Assembly (NCBI RefSeq): GCF_050947335.1
Contig: NW_027473314.1
Coordinates: 2,728,001 to 2,792,000, forward strand
From: Megachile rotundata
Taxonomy: Eukaryota > Arthropoda > Insecta > Hymenoptera > Megachilidae
Length of the DNA stretch: 64,000 bases
Direction: 5' to 3'
The notes below the pieces were generated by a model. That model was given only the letters and a program-made list of their open reading frames with translations. It did no database searches and was not told the DNA's origin. This document shows positions 17,657-35,108 of the stretch, piece by piece; within the stretch, counting starts at the first letter, position 1, and every line of letters starts with the position of its first letter. Both the position numbers and the translations under genes were made by a program.

Positions 17657-17717
17657 CGTACAATCACAATCGTACAATCACAATCGTACAATCACAATCG
17701 TACAATCACAATCGTAC
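17657..17717. repeat. Run of five adjacent CGTAC variant units
   Basis: CGTAC instead of CATAC occurs in five units in a row, at 17,657, 17,671, 17,685, 17,699 and 17,713. The matching runs near 23.13 kb, 29.15 kb and 42.37 kb have four, and the one near 35.17 kb has an extra CAGTCGTAC unit. Runs of one variant with varying count are what local unit-by-unit expansion leaves behind. Confidence 0.9.
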
Positions 17718-20700
17718 AATCACAATCATACAATCACAGTCATACAATCACAATCATACAATCACAGTCATACAGTCACAATCATGCAGTCACAATCATA
17801 CAATCACAATCATACAATCACAATCATACAATCACAATCATACAATCACAATCATACAATCACAATCATACAATCACAATCATACAATCACAATCATACA
17901 ATCACAATCATACAATCACAATCATACAATCACAATCATACAACCAAAATCATACAATCACAATCATACAATCACAATCATACAATCACAATCATACAAT
18001 CACAATCATACAATCACAATCATACAATCGCAATCAAAGAATCACAATCATACGATCACAATCATACAATCACAATCATACAATCACAATCATACAATCG
18101 CAATCATACAATCACAATCATACAATTACTATCATACAATCACAATCACTCAATCGCAATCATAAAATCACAATCTCACAATCACGATCATACAATCACA
18201 ATCTCACAATCACAATCACACAATCACAATCATACAATCACAATCATACAGTCATAATCATACAATCGCAATCATGCAATCACAATCATACAATAACAAT
18301 CATACGATCACGATCATACAATCACAATCATACAATCACAATCAAACAGTCAGAATCATACAATCACAATCATACAGTCACAATCATACAATCGCAATCA
18401 CACAACCACAATCTTACAATCACAATCATACGATCATAATCATACAATCACAATCATACAATCACAATCATACAATCAAAATCATACAATCACAACCATA
18501 CAATCACAATCATACAATCACAATCATACAATCACAGTCATACAATCACAGTCATACAATCACAATCGTACAATCACAATCGTACTATCACAATCGTACA
18601 ATCACAATCGTACAATCACAATCATACAATCACAGTCATACAATCACAGTCATACAGTCACAATCATGCAGTCACAATCATACAATCACAATCATACAAT
18701 CACAATCATACAATCACAATCATACAATCACAATCATACAACCACAATCATACAATCACAATCATACAATCACAATCATACAATCACAATCATACAATCA
18801 CAACCATACAATCACAATCATACAGTCACAATCATACAATCACAGTCATACAATCACAGTCATACAATCACAATCGTACAATCACAATCGTACAATCACA
18901 ATCGTACAATCACAATCGTACAATCACAATCATACAATCACAGTCATACAATCACAATCATACAATCACAGTCATACAGTCACAATCATGCAGTCACAAT
19001 CATACAATCACAATCATACAATCACAATCATACAATCACAATCATACAATCACAATCATACAATCACAATCATACAATCACAATCATACAATCACAATCA
19101 TACAATCACAATCATACAATCACAATCATACAATCACAATCATACAACCAAAATCATACAATCACAATCATACAATCACAATCATACAATCACAATCATA
19201 CAATCACAATCATACAATCACAATCATACAATCACAATCATACAATCACAATCATACAATCGCAATCAAAGAATCACAATCATACGATCACAATCATACA
19301 ATCACAATCATACAATCGCAATCATACAATCACAATCATACAATTACTATCATACAATCACAATCACTCAATCGCAATCATAAAATCACAATCTCACAAT
19401 CACGATCATACAATCACAATCTCACAATCACAATCACACAATCACAATCATACAATCACAATCATACAGTCATAATCATACAATCGCAATCATGCAATCA
19501 CAATCATACAATAACAATCATACGATCACGATCATACAATCACAATCATACAATCACAATCAAACAGTCAGAATCATACAATCACAATCATACAATCACG
19601 ATCATACAATCACAATCATACAATCACAATCATAGAATCACAATCATACAATCACAATCATACAATCGCAATAAAAGAATCACAATCATACAATCACAAT
19701 CATACAATCACAATCATACATTCACAATCATACAATCACAATCATACAATCACAATCATACAATCACAATCTCACAATCACAATCATACAATCACAATCA
19801 TACAATCATAATCATACAATCGCAATCGTGCAATGACAATCATACAGGAACAATCATACAATCACTATCATACAATCACAATCATACAATCACAATCATA
19901 CCATCACAATCTTACAATCACAATCATGCAATCACAATCATACAATCACAATCATACAATCACAATCATACAATCACAATCATACAATCACAATCATACA
20001 ATCACAATCATACAATCACAATCATACAATCGCAATCAAAGAATCACAATCATACGATCACAATCATAAAATCACAATCATACAATCACAATCATACAAT
20101 CGCAATCATACAATCACAATCATACAGAAACAATCATACAACCTTAATTATACAACCACAATCATACGATCACAATCATACAATCACAATCATACAATCA
20201 CAATCATACAGTCACAATCATACAATCACAATCATACAATCACAATCATACAATCATAATCATACAATCACAATCGTACAGGGACAATCATACAATCACA
20301 ATCATACAGTCGCAATCACTCAATCACAATCATACAATCACAATCATACAATCACTATCATACAATCACAATCATACAATCACAATCATACGATCACAAT
20401 CATACAATTACTATCATACAATCACAATCATGCAATCGTAATCATGCAATCACAATCATTCAGAAACAATCATACAATCACTATCATACAATCACAATCA
20501 TACAATCACAATCATACCATCACAATCATACAATCACAATCATACAATCAAAATCATACAATCACAATCAAACAGTCAGAATCATACAATCACAATCATA
20601 CAATCACGATCATACAATCACGATCATACAATCACGATCATACAATCACGATCATACCATCACAATCATACAATCACAGTCATACAATTACACTCATACA

Positions 20701-22729
20701 ATCACAATCATACAATCATAATCACAAAATCACAATCATACAATCACAATCATACAATCACAACCATACAATCACAATCATACAATCACAATCATACAAT
20801 CACAATCATACAATCACAATCATACAATCACAGTCATACAATTACAATCATACAATCACAATCATACAATCACAATCATACAATCACAATCATACAATCA
20901 CAATCATACAATCACAGTCATACAATCACAATCATACAATCACAGTCATACAATCACAATCATACAATCACAATCATACAATCACAATCATACAATCACA
21001 ATCATACAATCACAATCATACAATCACAATCAGACAATCACAACCATACAATCACAATCATACAATCACAATCATACAATCACAGTCATACAATCACAGT
21101 CATACAATCACAATCATACAATCACAATCATACAATCACAATCGTACAATCACAATCGTACAATCACAATCATACAATCACAGTCACACAATCACAATCT
21201 TACAATCACAATCATAGGATCACAATCATACAACCACAATCATACAATCACAATCATACAATCACAATCATACAATCACAATCATACAATCACAATCATA
21301 CAATCACAATCATACAATCACAATCATACAATCACAATCATATAATCACAATCATACAATCACAATCATACAATCACAATCATACAATCGCAATCAAAGA
21401 ATCACAATCATACGATCACAATCATACAATCACAATCATAAAATCACAATCATACAATCACAATCATACAATCACAATCATACAATTACTATCATACAAT
21501 CACAATCATACAATCACAATCATACAATCACAATCATACAATCGCAATCATACAATTGCAATCATACAATCACAAACATACAGAAACAATCATACAATCA
21601 CTATCATACAATCACAATCATACAATCACAATCATACAATCACAATCATACAATCACAATCATACAATCCCAATCATACAATCACAATCATACAGTCACA
21701 ATCATGCAATCACAATCATACAATCACAATCATACAATCACAATCATACAATCACAATCATACAATCACAATCAGACAATCACATTCATACAATCACAAT
21801 CATACAATCACAATCATACAATCAAAATCATACAATCACAATCATACAATCACAATCATACAATCACAATCATACAATCACAATCATACAATCACAATCA
21901 TACAATCACAATCATACAATCACAATCATACAATCGCAATCATACAATCACAATCATACAATCATAATCATACAATCGCAATCATGCAATCACAATCATG
22001 CAATAACAATCATACGATCACAATCATACAATCACAATCATACAATCATAATCAGACAGTCAGAATCATACAATCACAATCATACAATCACGATCATACA
22101 ATCACGATCATACAATCACGATCATACAATCACAATCATACCATCACAATCATACAATCACAATCATACAACCAAAATCATACAATCACAATCATACAAT
22201 CACAATCATACAATCACAATCAAACAGTCAGAATCATACAATCACAATCATACAATCACGATCATACAATCACAATCATACAATCACAATCATAGAATCA
22301 CAATCATACAATCACAATCATACAATCGCAATAAAAGAATCACAATCATACAATCACAATCATACAATCACAATCATACATTCACAATCATACAATCACA
22401 ATCATACAATCACAATCATACAATCACAATCTCACAATCACAATCATACAATCACAATCATACAATCATAATCATACAATCGCAATCGTGCAATGACAAT
22501 CATACAGAAACAATCATACAATCACTATCATACAATCACAATCATACAATCACAATCATACCATCACAATCTTACAATCACAATCATGCAATCACAATCA
22601 TACAATCACAATCATACAATCACAATCATACAATCACAATCATACAATCACAATCATACAATCACAATCATACAATCACAATCATACAATCACAATCATA
22701 CAATCGCAATCAAAGAATCACAATCATAC

Positions 22730-22981
22730 GATCACAATCATAAAATCACAATCATACAATCGCAATCATACAATCGCAATCATACAATCACAATCATACA
22801 GAAACAATCATACAACCTTAATTATACAACCACAATCATACGATCACAATCATACGATCACAATCATAAAATCACAATCATACAATCGCAATCATACAAT
22901 CGCAATCATACAATCACAATCATACAGAAACAATCATACAACCTTAATTATACAACCACAATCATACGATCACAATCATAC
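22730..22981. repeat. 126-bp tandem duplication inside HOR copy 1
   Basis: Nine units occur twice in a row: 22,730-22,855 and 22,856-22,981. Each copy carries TACGATC, CATAAAATC, two TCGCAATC units, CAGAAAC and ACCTTAATT (at 22,815 and 22,941). Copies 2, 3 and 4 have this nine-unit segment once at the matching place, so the duplication is private to copy 1. Confidence 0.9.
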
Positions 22982-23054
22982 AATCACAATCATACAATCA
23001 CAATCATACAATCACAATCATACAATCACAATCATACAATCACAATCATACAAT

Positions 23055-26000
23055 CACAACCATACAATCACAATCATACAATCACAATCATACAATCACA
23101 GTCATACAATCACAGTCATACAATCACAATCGTACAATCACAATCGTACAATCACAATCGTACAATCACAATCGTACAATCACAATCATACAATCACAGT
23201 CATACAATCACAATCATACAATCACAGTCATACAGTCACAATCATGCAGTCACAATCATACAATCACAATCATACAATCACAATCATACAATCACAATCA
23301 TACAATCACAATCATACAATCACAATCATACAATCACAATCATACAATCACAATCATACAATCACAATCATACAATCACAATCATACAATCACAATCATA
23401 CAACCAAAATCATACAATCACAATCATACAATCACAATCATACAATCACAATCATACAATCACAATCATACAATCACAATCATACAATCGCAATCAAAGA
23501 ATCACAATCATACGATCACAATCATACAATCACAATCATACAATCACAATCATACAATCGCAATCATACAATCACAATCATACAATTACTATCATACAAT
23601 CACAATCACTCAATCGCAATCATAAAATCACAATCTCACAATCACGATCATACAATCACAATCTCACAATCACAATCACACAATCACAATCATACAATCA
23701 CAATCATACAGTCATAATCATACAATCGCAATCATGCAATCACAATCATACAATAACAATCATACGATCACGATCATACAATCACAATCATACAATCACA
23801 ATCAAACAGTCAGAATCATACAATCACAATCATACAGTCACAATCATACAATCGCAATCACACAACCACAATCTTACAATCACAATCATACGATCATAAT
23901 CATACAATCACAATCATACAATCACAATCATACAATCAAAATCATACAATCACAACCATACAATCACAATCATACAATCACAATCATACAATCACAGTCA
24001 TACAATCACAGTCATACAATCACAATCGTACAATCACAATCGTACTATCACAATCGTACAATCACAATCGTACAATCACAATCATACAATCACAGTCATA
24101 CAATCACAGTCATACAGTCACAATCATGCAGTCACAATCATACAATCACAATCATACAATCACAATCATACAATCACAATCATACAATCACAATCATACA
24201 ACCACAATCATACAATCACAATCATACAATCACAATCATACAATCACAATCATACAATCACAACCATACAATCACAATCATACAGTCACAATCATACAAT
24301 CACAGTCATACAATCACAGTCATACAATCACAATCGTACAATCACAATCGTACAATCACAATCGTACAATCACAATCGTACAATCACAATCATACAATCA
24401 CAGTCATACAATCACAATCATACAATCACAGTCATACAGTCACAATCATGCAGTCACAATCATACAATCACAATCATACAATCACAATCATACAATCACA
24501 ATCATACAATCACAATCATACAATCACAATCATACAATCACAATCATACAATCACAATCATACAATCACAATCATACAATCACAATCATACAATCACAAT
24601 CATACAACCAAAATCATACAATCACAATCATACAATCACAATCATACAATCACAATCATACAATCACAATCATACAATCACAATCATACAATCACAATCA
24701 TACAATCACAATCATACAATCGCAATCAAAGAATCACAATCATACGATCACAATCATACAATCACAATCATACAATCGCAATCATACAATCACAATCATA
24801 CAATTACTATCATACAATCACAATCACTCAATCGCAATCATAAAATCACAATCTCACAATCACGATCATACAATCACAATCTCACAATCACAATCACACA
24901 ATCACAATCATACAATCACAATCATACAGTCATAATCATACAATCGCAATCATGCAATCACAATCATACAATAACAATCATACGATCACGATCATACAAT
25001 CACAATCATACAATCACAATCAAACAGTCAGAATCATACAATCACAATCATACAATCACGATCATACAATCACAATCATACAATCACAATCATAGAATCA
25101 CAATCATACAATCACAATCATACAATCGCAATAAAAGAATCACAATCATACAATCACAATCATACAATCACAATCATACATTCACAATCATACAATCACA
25201 ATCATACAATCACAATCATACAATCACAATCTCACAATCACAATCATACAATCACAATCATACAATCATAATCATACAATCGCAATCGTGCAATGACAAT
25301 CATACAGGAACAATCATACAATCACTATCATACAATCACAATCATACAATCACAATCATACCATCACAATCTTACAATCACAATCATGCAATCACAATCA
25401 TACAATCACAATCATACAATCACAATCATACAATCACAATCATACAATCACAATCATACAATCACAATCATACAATCACAATCATACAATCGCAATCAAA
25501 GAATCACAATCATACGATCACAATCATAAAATCACAATCATACAATCACAATCATACAATCGCAATCATACAATCACAATCATACAGAAACAATCATACA
25601 ACCTTAATTATACAACCACAATCATACGATCACAATCATACAATCACAATCATACAATCACAATCATACAGTCACAATCATACAATCACAATCATACAAT
25701 CACAATCATACAATCATAATCATACAATCACAATCGTACAGGGACAATCATACAATCACAATCATACAGTCGCAATCACTCAATCACAATCATACAATCA
25801 CAATCATACAATCACTATCATACAATCACAATCATACAATCACAATCATACGATCACAATCATACAATTACTATCATACAATCACAATCATGCAATCGTA
25901 ATCATGCAATCACAATCATTCAGAAACAATCATACAATCACTATCATACAATCACAATCATACAATCACAATCATACCATCACAATCATACAATCACAAT

Positions 26001-29000
26001 CATACAATCAAAATCATACAATCACAATCAAACAGTCAGAATCATACAATCACAATCATACAATCACGATCATACAATCACGATCATACAATCACGATCA
26101 TACAATCACGATCATACCATCACAATCATACAATCACAGTCATACAATTACACTCATACAATCACAATCATACAATCATAATCACAAAATCACAATCATA
26201 CAATCACAATCATACAATCACAACCATACAATCACAATCATACAATCACAATCATACAATCACAATCATACAATCACAATCATACAATCACAGTCATACA
26301 ATTACAATCATACAATCACAATCATACAATCACAATCATACAATCACAATCATACAATCACAATCATACAATCACAGTCATACAATCACAATCATACAAT
26401 CACAGTCATACAATCACAATCATACAATCACAATCATGCAATCACAATCATACAATCACAATCATACAATCACAATCAGACAATCACAACCATACAATCA
26501 CAATCATACAATCACAATCATACAATCACAGTCATACAATCACAGTCATACAATCACAATCATACAATCACAATCATACAATCACAATCGTACAATCACA
26601 ATCGTACAATCACAATCATACAATCACAGTCACACAATCACAATCTTACAATCACAATCATAGGATCACAATCATACAACCACAATCATACAATCACAAT
26701 CATACAATCACAATCATACAATCACAATCATACAATCACAATCATACAATCACAATCATACAATCACAATCATACAATCACAATCATATAATCACAATCA
26801 TACAATCACAATCATACAATCACAATCATACAATCGCAATCAAAGAATCACAATCATACGATCACAATCATACAATCACAATCATAAAATCACAATCATA
26901 CAATCACAATCATACAATCACAATCATACAATTACTATCATACAATCACAATCATACAATCACAATCATACAATCACAATCATACAATCGCAATCATACA
27001 ATTGCAATCATACAATCACAAACATACAGAAACAATCATACAATCACTATCATACAATCACAATCATACAATCACAATCATACAATCACAATCATACAAT
27101 CACAATCATACAATCCCAATCATACAATCACAATCATACAGTCACAATCATGCAATCACAATCATACAATCACAATCATACAATCACAATCATACAATCA
27201 CAATCATACAATCACAATCAGACAATCACATTCATACAATCACAATCATACAATCACAATCATACAATCAAAATCATACAATCACAATCATACAATCACA
27301 ATCATACAATCACAATCATACAATCACAATCATACAATCACAATCATACAATCACAATCATACAATCACAATCATACAATCACAATCATACAATCGCAAT
27401 CATACAATCACAATCATACAATCATAATCATACAATCGCAATCATGCAATCACAATCATGCAATAACAATCATACGATCACAATCATACAATCACAATCA
27501 TACAATCATAATCAGACAGTCAGAATCATACAATCACAATCATACAATCACGATCATACAATCACGATCATACAATCACGATCATACAATCACAATCATA
27601 CCATCACAATCATACAATCACAATCATACAACCAAAATCATACAATCACAATCATACAATCACAATCATACAATCACAATCAAACAGTCAGAATCATACA
27701 ATCACAATCATACAATCACGATCATACAATCACAATCATACAATCACAATCATAGAATCACAATCATACAATCACAATCATACAATCGCAATAAAAGAAT
27801 CACAATCATACAATCACAATCATACAATCACAATCATACATTCACAATCATACAATCACAATCATACAATCACAATCATACAATCACAATCTCACAATCA
27901 CAATCATACAATCACAATCATACAATCATAATCATACAATCGCAATCGTGCAATGACAATCATACAGAAACAATCATACAATCACTATCATACAATCACA
28001 ATCATACAATCACAATCATACCATCACAATCTTACAATCACAATCATGCAATCACAATCATACAATCACAATCATACAATCACAATCATACAATCACAAT
28101 CATACAATCACAATCATACAATCACAATCATACAATCACAATCATACAATCACAATCATACAATCGCAATCAAAGAATCACAATCATACGATCACAATCA
28201 TAAAATCACAATCATACAATCGCAATCATACAATCGCAATCATACAATCACAATCATACAGAAACAATCATACAACCTTAATTATACAACCACAATCATA
28301 CGATCACAATCATACAATCACAATCATACAATCACAATCATACAGTCACAATCATACAATCACAATCATACAATCACAATCATACAATCATAATCATACA
28401 ATCACAATCATACAGGGACAATCATACAATCACAATCATACAGTCGCAATCACTCAATCACAATCATACAATCACAATCATACAATCACTATCATACAAT
28501 CACAATCATACAATCACAATCATACGATCACAATCATACAATTACTATCATTCAATCACAATCACTCAATCGCAATCATAAAATCACAATCTCACAATCA
28601 CGATCATACAATCACAATCTCACAATCACAATCACACAATCACAATCATACAATCACAATCATACAGTCATAATCATACAATCGCAATCATGCAATCACA
28701 ATCATACAATAACAATCATACGATCACGATCATACAATCACAATCATACAATCACAATCAAACAGTCAGAATCATACAATCACAATCATACAATCACGAT
28801 CATACAATCACAATCATACAATCACAATCATAGAATCACAATCATACAATCACCATCATACAATCGCAATAAAAGAATCACAATCATACAATCACAATCA
28901 TACAATCACAATCATACATTCACTATCATACAATCACAATCATACAATCACAATCATACAATCACAATCATACAATCGCAATAAAAGAATCACAATCATA

Positions 29001-29060
29001 CAATCACAATCATACAATCACAATCATACAATCACAATCATACAATCACAATCATACAAT
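23055..29060. repeat. Large HOR copy 2 (6,006 bp, 429 units)
   Basis: Same marker order as copy 1: ATGCAGTC at 23,244, module A (CAGGAAC form) at 25,293, the TCGTAATC variant near 25,895, module K at 27,002 and a second module A at 27,953. The offset to copy 1 is 5,460 bp, falls to 5,446 across module K, and returns to 5,460 by about 27,444, showing two compensating one-unit indels. The added length relative to copy 1 lies after 28.3 kb, where further AAACAGTCAG and AATAAAAG units occur. Confidence 0.88.
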
Positions 29061-32000
29061 CACAACCATACAATCACAATCATACAATCACAATCATACA
29101 ATCACAGTCATACAATCACAGTCATACAATCACAATCGTACAATCACAATCGTACAATCACAATCGTACAATCACAATCGTACAATCACAATCATACAAT
29201 CACAGTCATACAATCACAATCATACAATCACAGTCATACAGTCACAATCATGCAGTCACAATCATACAATCACAATCATACAATCACAATCATACAATCA
29301 CAATCATACAATCACAATCATACAATCACAATCATACAATCACAATCATACAATCACAATCATACAATCACAATCATACAATCACAATCATACAATCACA
29401 ATCATACAACCAAAATCATACAATCACAATCATACAATCACAATCATACAATCACAATCATACAATCACAATCATACAATCACAATCATACAATCACAAT
29501 CATACAATCGCAATCAAAGAATCACAATCATACGATCACAATCATACAATCACAATCATACAATCACAATCATACAATCGCAATCATACAATCACAATCA
29601 TACAATTACTATCATACAATCACAATCACTCAATCGCAATCATAAAATCACAATCTCACAATCACGATCATACAATCACAATCTCACAATCACAATCACA
29701 CAATCACAATCATACAATCACAATCATACAGTCATAATCATACAATCGCAATCATGCAATCACAATCATACAATAACAATCATACGATCACGATCATACA
29801 ATCACAATCATACAATCACAATCAAACAGTCAGAATCATACAATCACAATCATACAGTCACAATCATACAATCGCAATCACACAACCACAATCTTACAAT
29901 CACAATCATACGATCATAATCATACAATCACAATCATACAATCACAATCATACAATCAAAATCATACAATCACAACCATACAATCACAATCATACAATCA
30001 CAATCATACAATCACAGTCATACAATCACAGTCATACAATCACAATCGTACAATCACAATCGTACTATCACAATCGTACAATCACAATCGTACAATCACA
30101 ATCATACAATCACAGTCATACAATCACAGTCATACAGTCACAATCATGCAGTCACAATCATACAATCACAATCATACAATCACAATCATACAATCACAAT
30201 CATACAATCACAATCATACAACCACAATCATACAATCACAATCATACAATCACAATCATACAATCACAATCATACAATCACAACCATACAATCACAATCA
30301 TACAGTCACAATCATACAATCACAGTCATACAATCACAGTCATACAATCACAATCGTACAATCACAATCGTACAATCACAATCGTACAATCACAATCGTA
30401 CAATCACAATCATACAATCACAGTCATACAATCACAATCATACAATCACAGTCATACAGTCACAATCATGCAGTCACAATCATACAATCACAATCATACA
30501 ATCACAATCATACAATCACAATCATACAATCACAATCATACAATCACAATCATACAATCACAATCATACAATCACAATCATACAATCACAATCATACAAT
30601 CACAATCATACAATCACAATCATACAACCAAAATCATACAATCACAATCATACAATCACAATCATACAATCACAATCATACAATCACAATCATACAATCA
30701 CAATCATACAATCACAATCATACAATCGCAATCAAAGAATCACAATCATACGATCACAATCATACAATCACAATCATACAATCGCAATCATACAATCACA
30801 ATCATACAATTACTATCATACAATCACAATCACTCAATCGCAATCATAAAATCACAATCTCACAATCACGATCATACAATCACAATCTCACAATCACAAT
30901 CACACAATCACAATCATACAATCACAATCATACAGTCATAATCATACAATCGCAATCATGCAATCACAATCATACAATAACAATCATACGATCACGATCA
31001 TACAATCACAATCATACAATCACAATCAAACAGTCAGAATCATACAATCACAATCATACAATCACGATCATACAATCACAATCATACAATCACAATCATA
31101 GAATCACAATCATACAATCACAATCATACAATCGCAATAAAAGAATCACAATCATACAATCACAATCATACAATCACAATCATACATTCACAATCATACA
31201 ATCACAATCATACAATCACAATCATACAATCACAATCTCACAATCACAATCATACAATCACAATCATACAATCATAATCATACAATCGCAATCGTGCAAT
31301 GACAATCATACAGGAACAATCATACAATCACTATCATACAATCACAATCATACAATCACAATCATACCATCACAATCTTACAATCACAATCATGCAATCA
31401 CAATCATACAATCACAATCATACAATCACAATCATACAATCACAATCATACAATCACAATCATACAATCACAATCATACAATCACAATCATACAATCGCA
31501 ATCAAAGAATCACAATCATACGATCACAATCATAAAATCACAATCATACAATCACAATCATACAATCGCAATCATACAATCACAATCATACAGAAACAAT
31601 CATACAACCTTAATTATACAACCACAATCATACGATCACAATCATACAATCACAATCATACAATCACAATCATACAGTCACAATCATACAATCACAATCA
31701 TACAATCACAATCATACAATCATAATCATACAATCACAATCGTACAGGGACAATCATACAATCACAATCATACAGTCGCAATCACTCAATCACAATCATA
31801 CAATCACAATCATACAATCACTATCATACAATCACAATCATACAATCACAATCATACGATCACAATCATACAATTACTATCATACAATCACAATCATGCA
31901 ATCGTAATCATGCAATCACAATCATTCAGAAACAATCATACAATCACTATCATACAATCACAATCATACAATCACAATCATACCATCACAATCATACAAT

Positions 32001-35000
32001 CACAATCATACAATCAAAATCATACAATCACAATCAAACAGTCAGAATCATACAATCACAATCATACAATCACGATCATACAATCACGATCATACAATCA
32101 CGATCATACAATCACGATCATACCATCACAATCATACAATCACAGTCATACAATTACACTCATACAATCACAATCATACAATCATAATCACAAAATCACA
32201 ATCATACAATCACAATCATACAATCACAACCATACAATCACAATCATACAATCACAATCATACAATCACAATCATACAATCACAATCATACAATCACAGT
32301 CATACAATTACAATCATACAATCACAATCATACAATCACAATCATACAATCACAATCATACAATCACAATCATACAATCACAGTCATACAATCACAATCA
32401 TACAATCACAGTCATACAATCACAATCATACAATCACAATCATACAATCACAATCATACAATCACAATCATACAATCACAATCAGACAATCACAACCATA
32501 CAATCACAATCATACAATCACAATCATACAATCACAGTCATACAATCACAGTCATACAATCACAATCATACAATCACAATCATACAATCACAATCGTACA
32601 ATCACAATCGTACAATCACAATCATACAATCACAGTCACACAATCACAATCTTACAATCACAATCATAGGATCACAATCATACAACCACAATCATACAAT
32701 CACAATCATACAATCACAATCATACAATCACAATCATACAATCACAATCATACAATCACAATCATACAATCACAATCATACAATCACAATCATATAATCA
32801 CAATCATACAATCACAATCATACAATCACAATCATACAATCGCAATCAAAGAATCACAATCATACGATCACAATCATACAATCACAATCATAAAATCACA
32901 ATCATACAATCACAATCATACAATCACAATCATACAATTACTATCATACAATCACAATCATACAATCACAATCATACAATCACAATCATACAATCGCAAT
33001 CATACAATTGCAATCATACAATCACAAACATACAGAAACAATCATACAATCACTATCATACAATCACAATCATACAATCACAATCATACAATCACAATCA
33101 TACAATCACAATCATACAATCCCAATCATACAATCACAATCATACAGTCACAATCATGCAATCACAATCATACAATCACAATCATACAATCACAATCATA
33201 CAATCACAATCATACAATCACAATCAGACAATCACATTCATACAATCACAATCATACAATCACAATCATACAATCAAAATCATACAATCACAATCATACA
33301 ATCACAATCATACAATCACAATCATACAATCACAATCATACAATCACAATCATACAATCACAATCATACAATCACAATCATACAATCGCAATCATACAAT
33401 CACAATCATACAATCATAATCATACAATCGCAATCATGCAATCACAATCATGCAATAACAATCATACGATCACAATCATACAATCACAATCATACAATCA
33501 TAATCAGACAGTCAGAATCATACAATCACAATCATACAATCACGATCATACAATCACGATCATACAATCACGATCATACAATCACAATCATACCATCACA
33601 ATCATACAATCACAATCATACAACCAAAATCATACAATCACAATCATACAATCACAATCATACAATCACAATCAAACAGTCAGAATCATACAATCACAAT
33701 CATACAATCACGATCATACAATCACAATCATACAATCACAATCATAGAATCACAATCATACAATCACAATCATACAATCGCAATAAAAGAATCACAATCA
33801 TACAATCACAATCATACAATCACAATCATACATTCACAATCATACAATCACAATCATACAATCACAATCATACAATCACAATCTCACAATCACAATCATA
33901 CAATCACAATCATACAATCATAATCATACAATCGCAATCGTGCAATGACAATCATACAGAAACAATCATACAATCACTATCATACAATCACAATCATACA
34001 ATCACAATCATACCATCACAATCTTACAATCACAATCATGCAATCACAATCATACAATCACAATCATACAATCACAATCATACAATCACAATCATACAAT
34101 CACAATCATACAATCACAATCATACAATCACAATCATACAATCACAATCATACAATCGCAATCAAAGAATCACAATCATACGATCACAATCATAAAATCA
34201 CAATCATACAATCGCAATCATACAATCGCAATCATACAATCACAATCATACAGAAACAATCATACAACCTGAATTATACAACCACAATCATACGATCACA
34301 ATCATACAATCACAATCATACAATCACAATCATACAGTCACAATCATACAATCACAATCATACAATCACAATCATACAATCATAATCATACAATCACAAT
34401 CATACAGGGACAATCATACAATCACAATCATACAGTCGCAATCACTCAATCACAATCATACAATCACAATCATACAATCACTATCATACAATCACAATCA
34501 TACAATCACAATCATACGATCACAATCATACAATTACTATCATTCAATCACAATCACTCAATCGCAATCATAAAATCACAATCTCACAATCACGATCATA
34601 CAATCACAATCTCACAATCACAATCACACAATCACAATCATACAATCACAATCATACAGTCATAATCATACAATCGCAATCATGCAATCACAATCATACA
34701 ATAACAATCATACGATCACGATCATACAATCACAATCATACAATCACAATCAAACAGTCAGAATCATACAATCACAATCATACAATCACGATCATACAAT
34801 CACAATCATACAATCACAATCATAGAATCACAATCATACAATCACCATCATACAATCGCAATAAAAGAATCACAATCATACAATCACAATCATACAATCA
34901 CAATCATACATTCACTATCATACAATCACAATCATACAATCACAATCATACAATCACAATCATACCATCGCAATAAAAGAATCACAATCATACAATCACA

Positions 35001-35108
35001 ATCATACAATCACAATCATACAATCACAATCATACAATCACAATCATACAATCACTATCATACAATCACAATCATACAATCACAATCATACAATCACAAT
35101 CATACAAT
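29061..35108. repeat. Large HOR copy 3 (6,048 bp, 432 units)
   Basis: Same order again: ATGCAGTC at 29,250, module A (CAGGAAC) at 31,299, TCGTAATC near 31,902, module K at 33,008 and a second module A at 33,945. Offsets to copy 2 are 6,006-6,020 bp in most of its length and 5,992 at the second module A, all multiples of 14. A private substitution turns the otherwise constant ACCTTAATT into ACCTGAATT at 34,268-34,276. Confidence 0.88.

Larger units (their letters stand above)
17581..23054. repeat. Large HOR copy 1 (5,474 bp, 391 units)
   Basis: I set the HOR start at the unit CACAACCATAC that precedes a run of CGTAC variants. Internal order: a CGTAC run (17,657-17,717), ATGCAGTC at 17,784, an internal second sub-block with the same ending 1,218 bp later, module A at 19,833 (here CAGGAAC), module C with a TCGTAATC variant near 20,435, module K at 21,556, AAACAGTCAG units, and a second module A at 22,493. 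Markers between 18,274 and about 20,450 reappear in copy 2 at a constant 5,460-bp offset. Private to this copy is a 126-bp duplication at 22,730-22,981. Confidence 0.88.
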
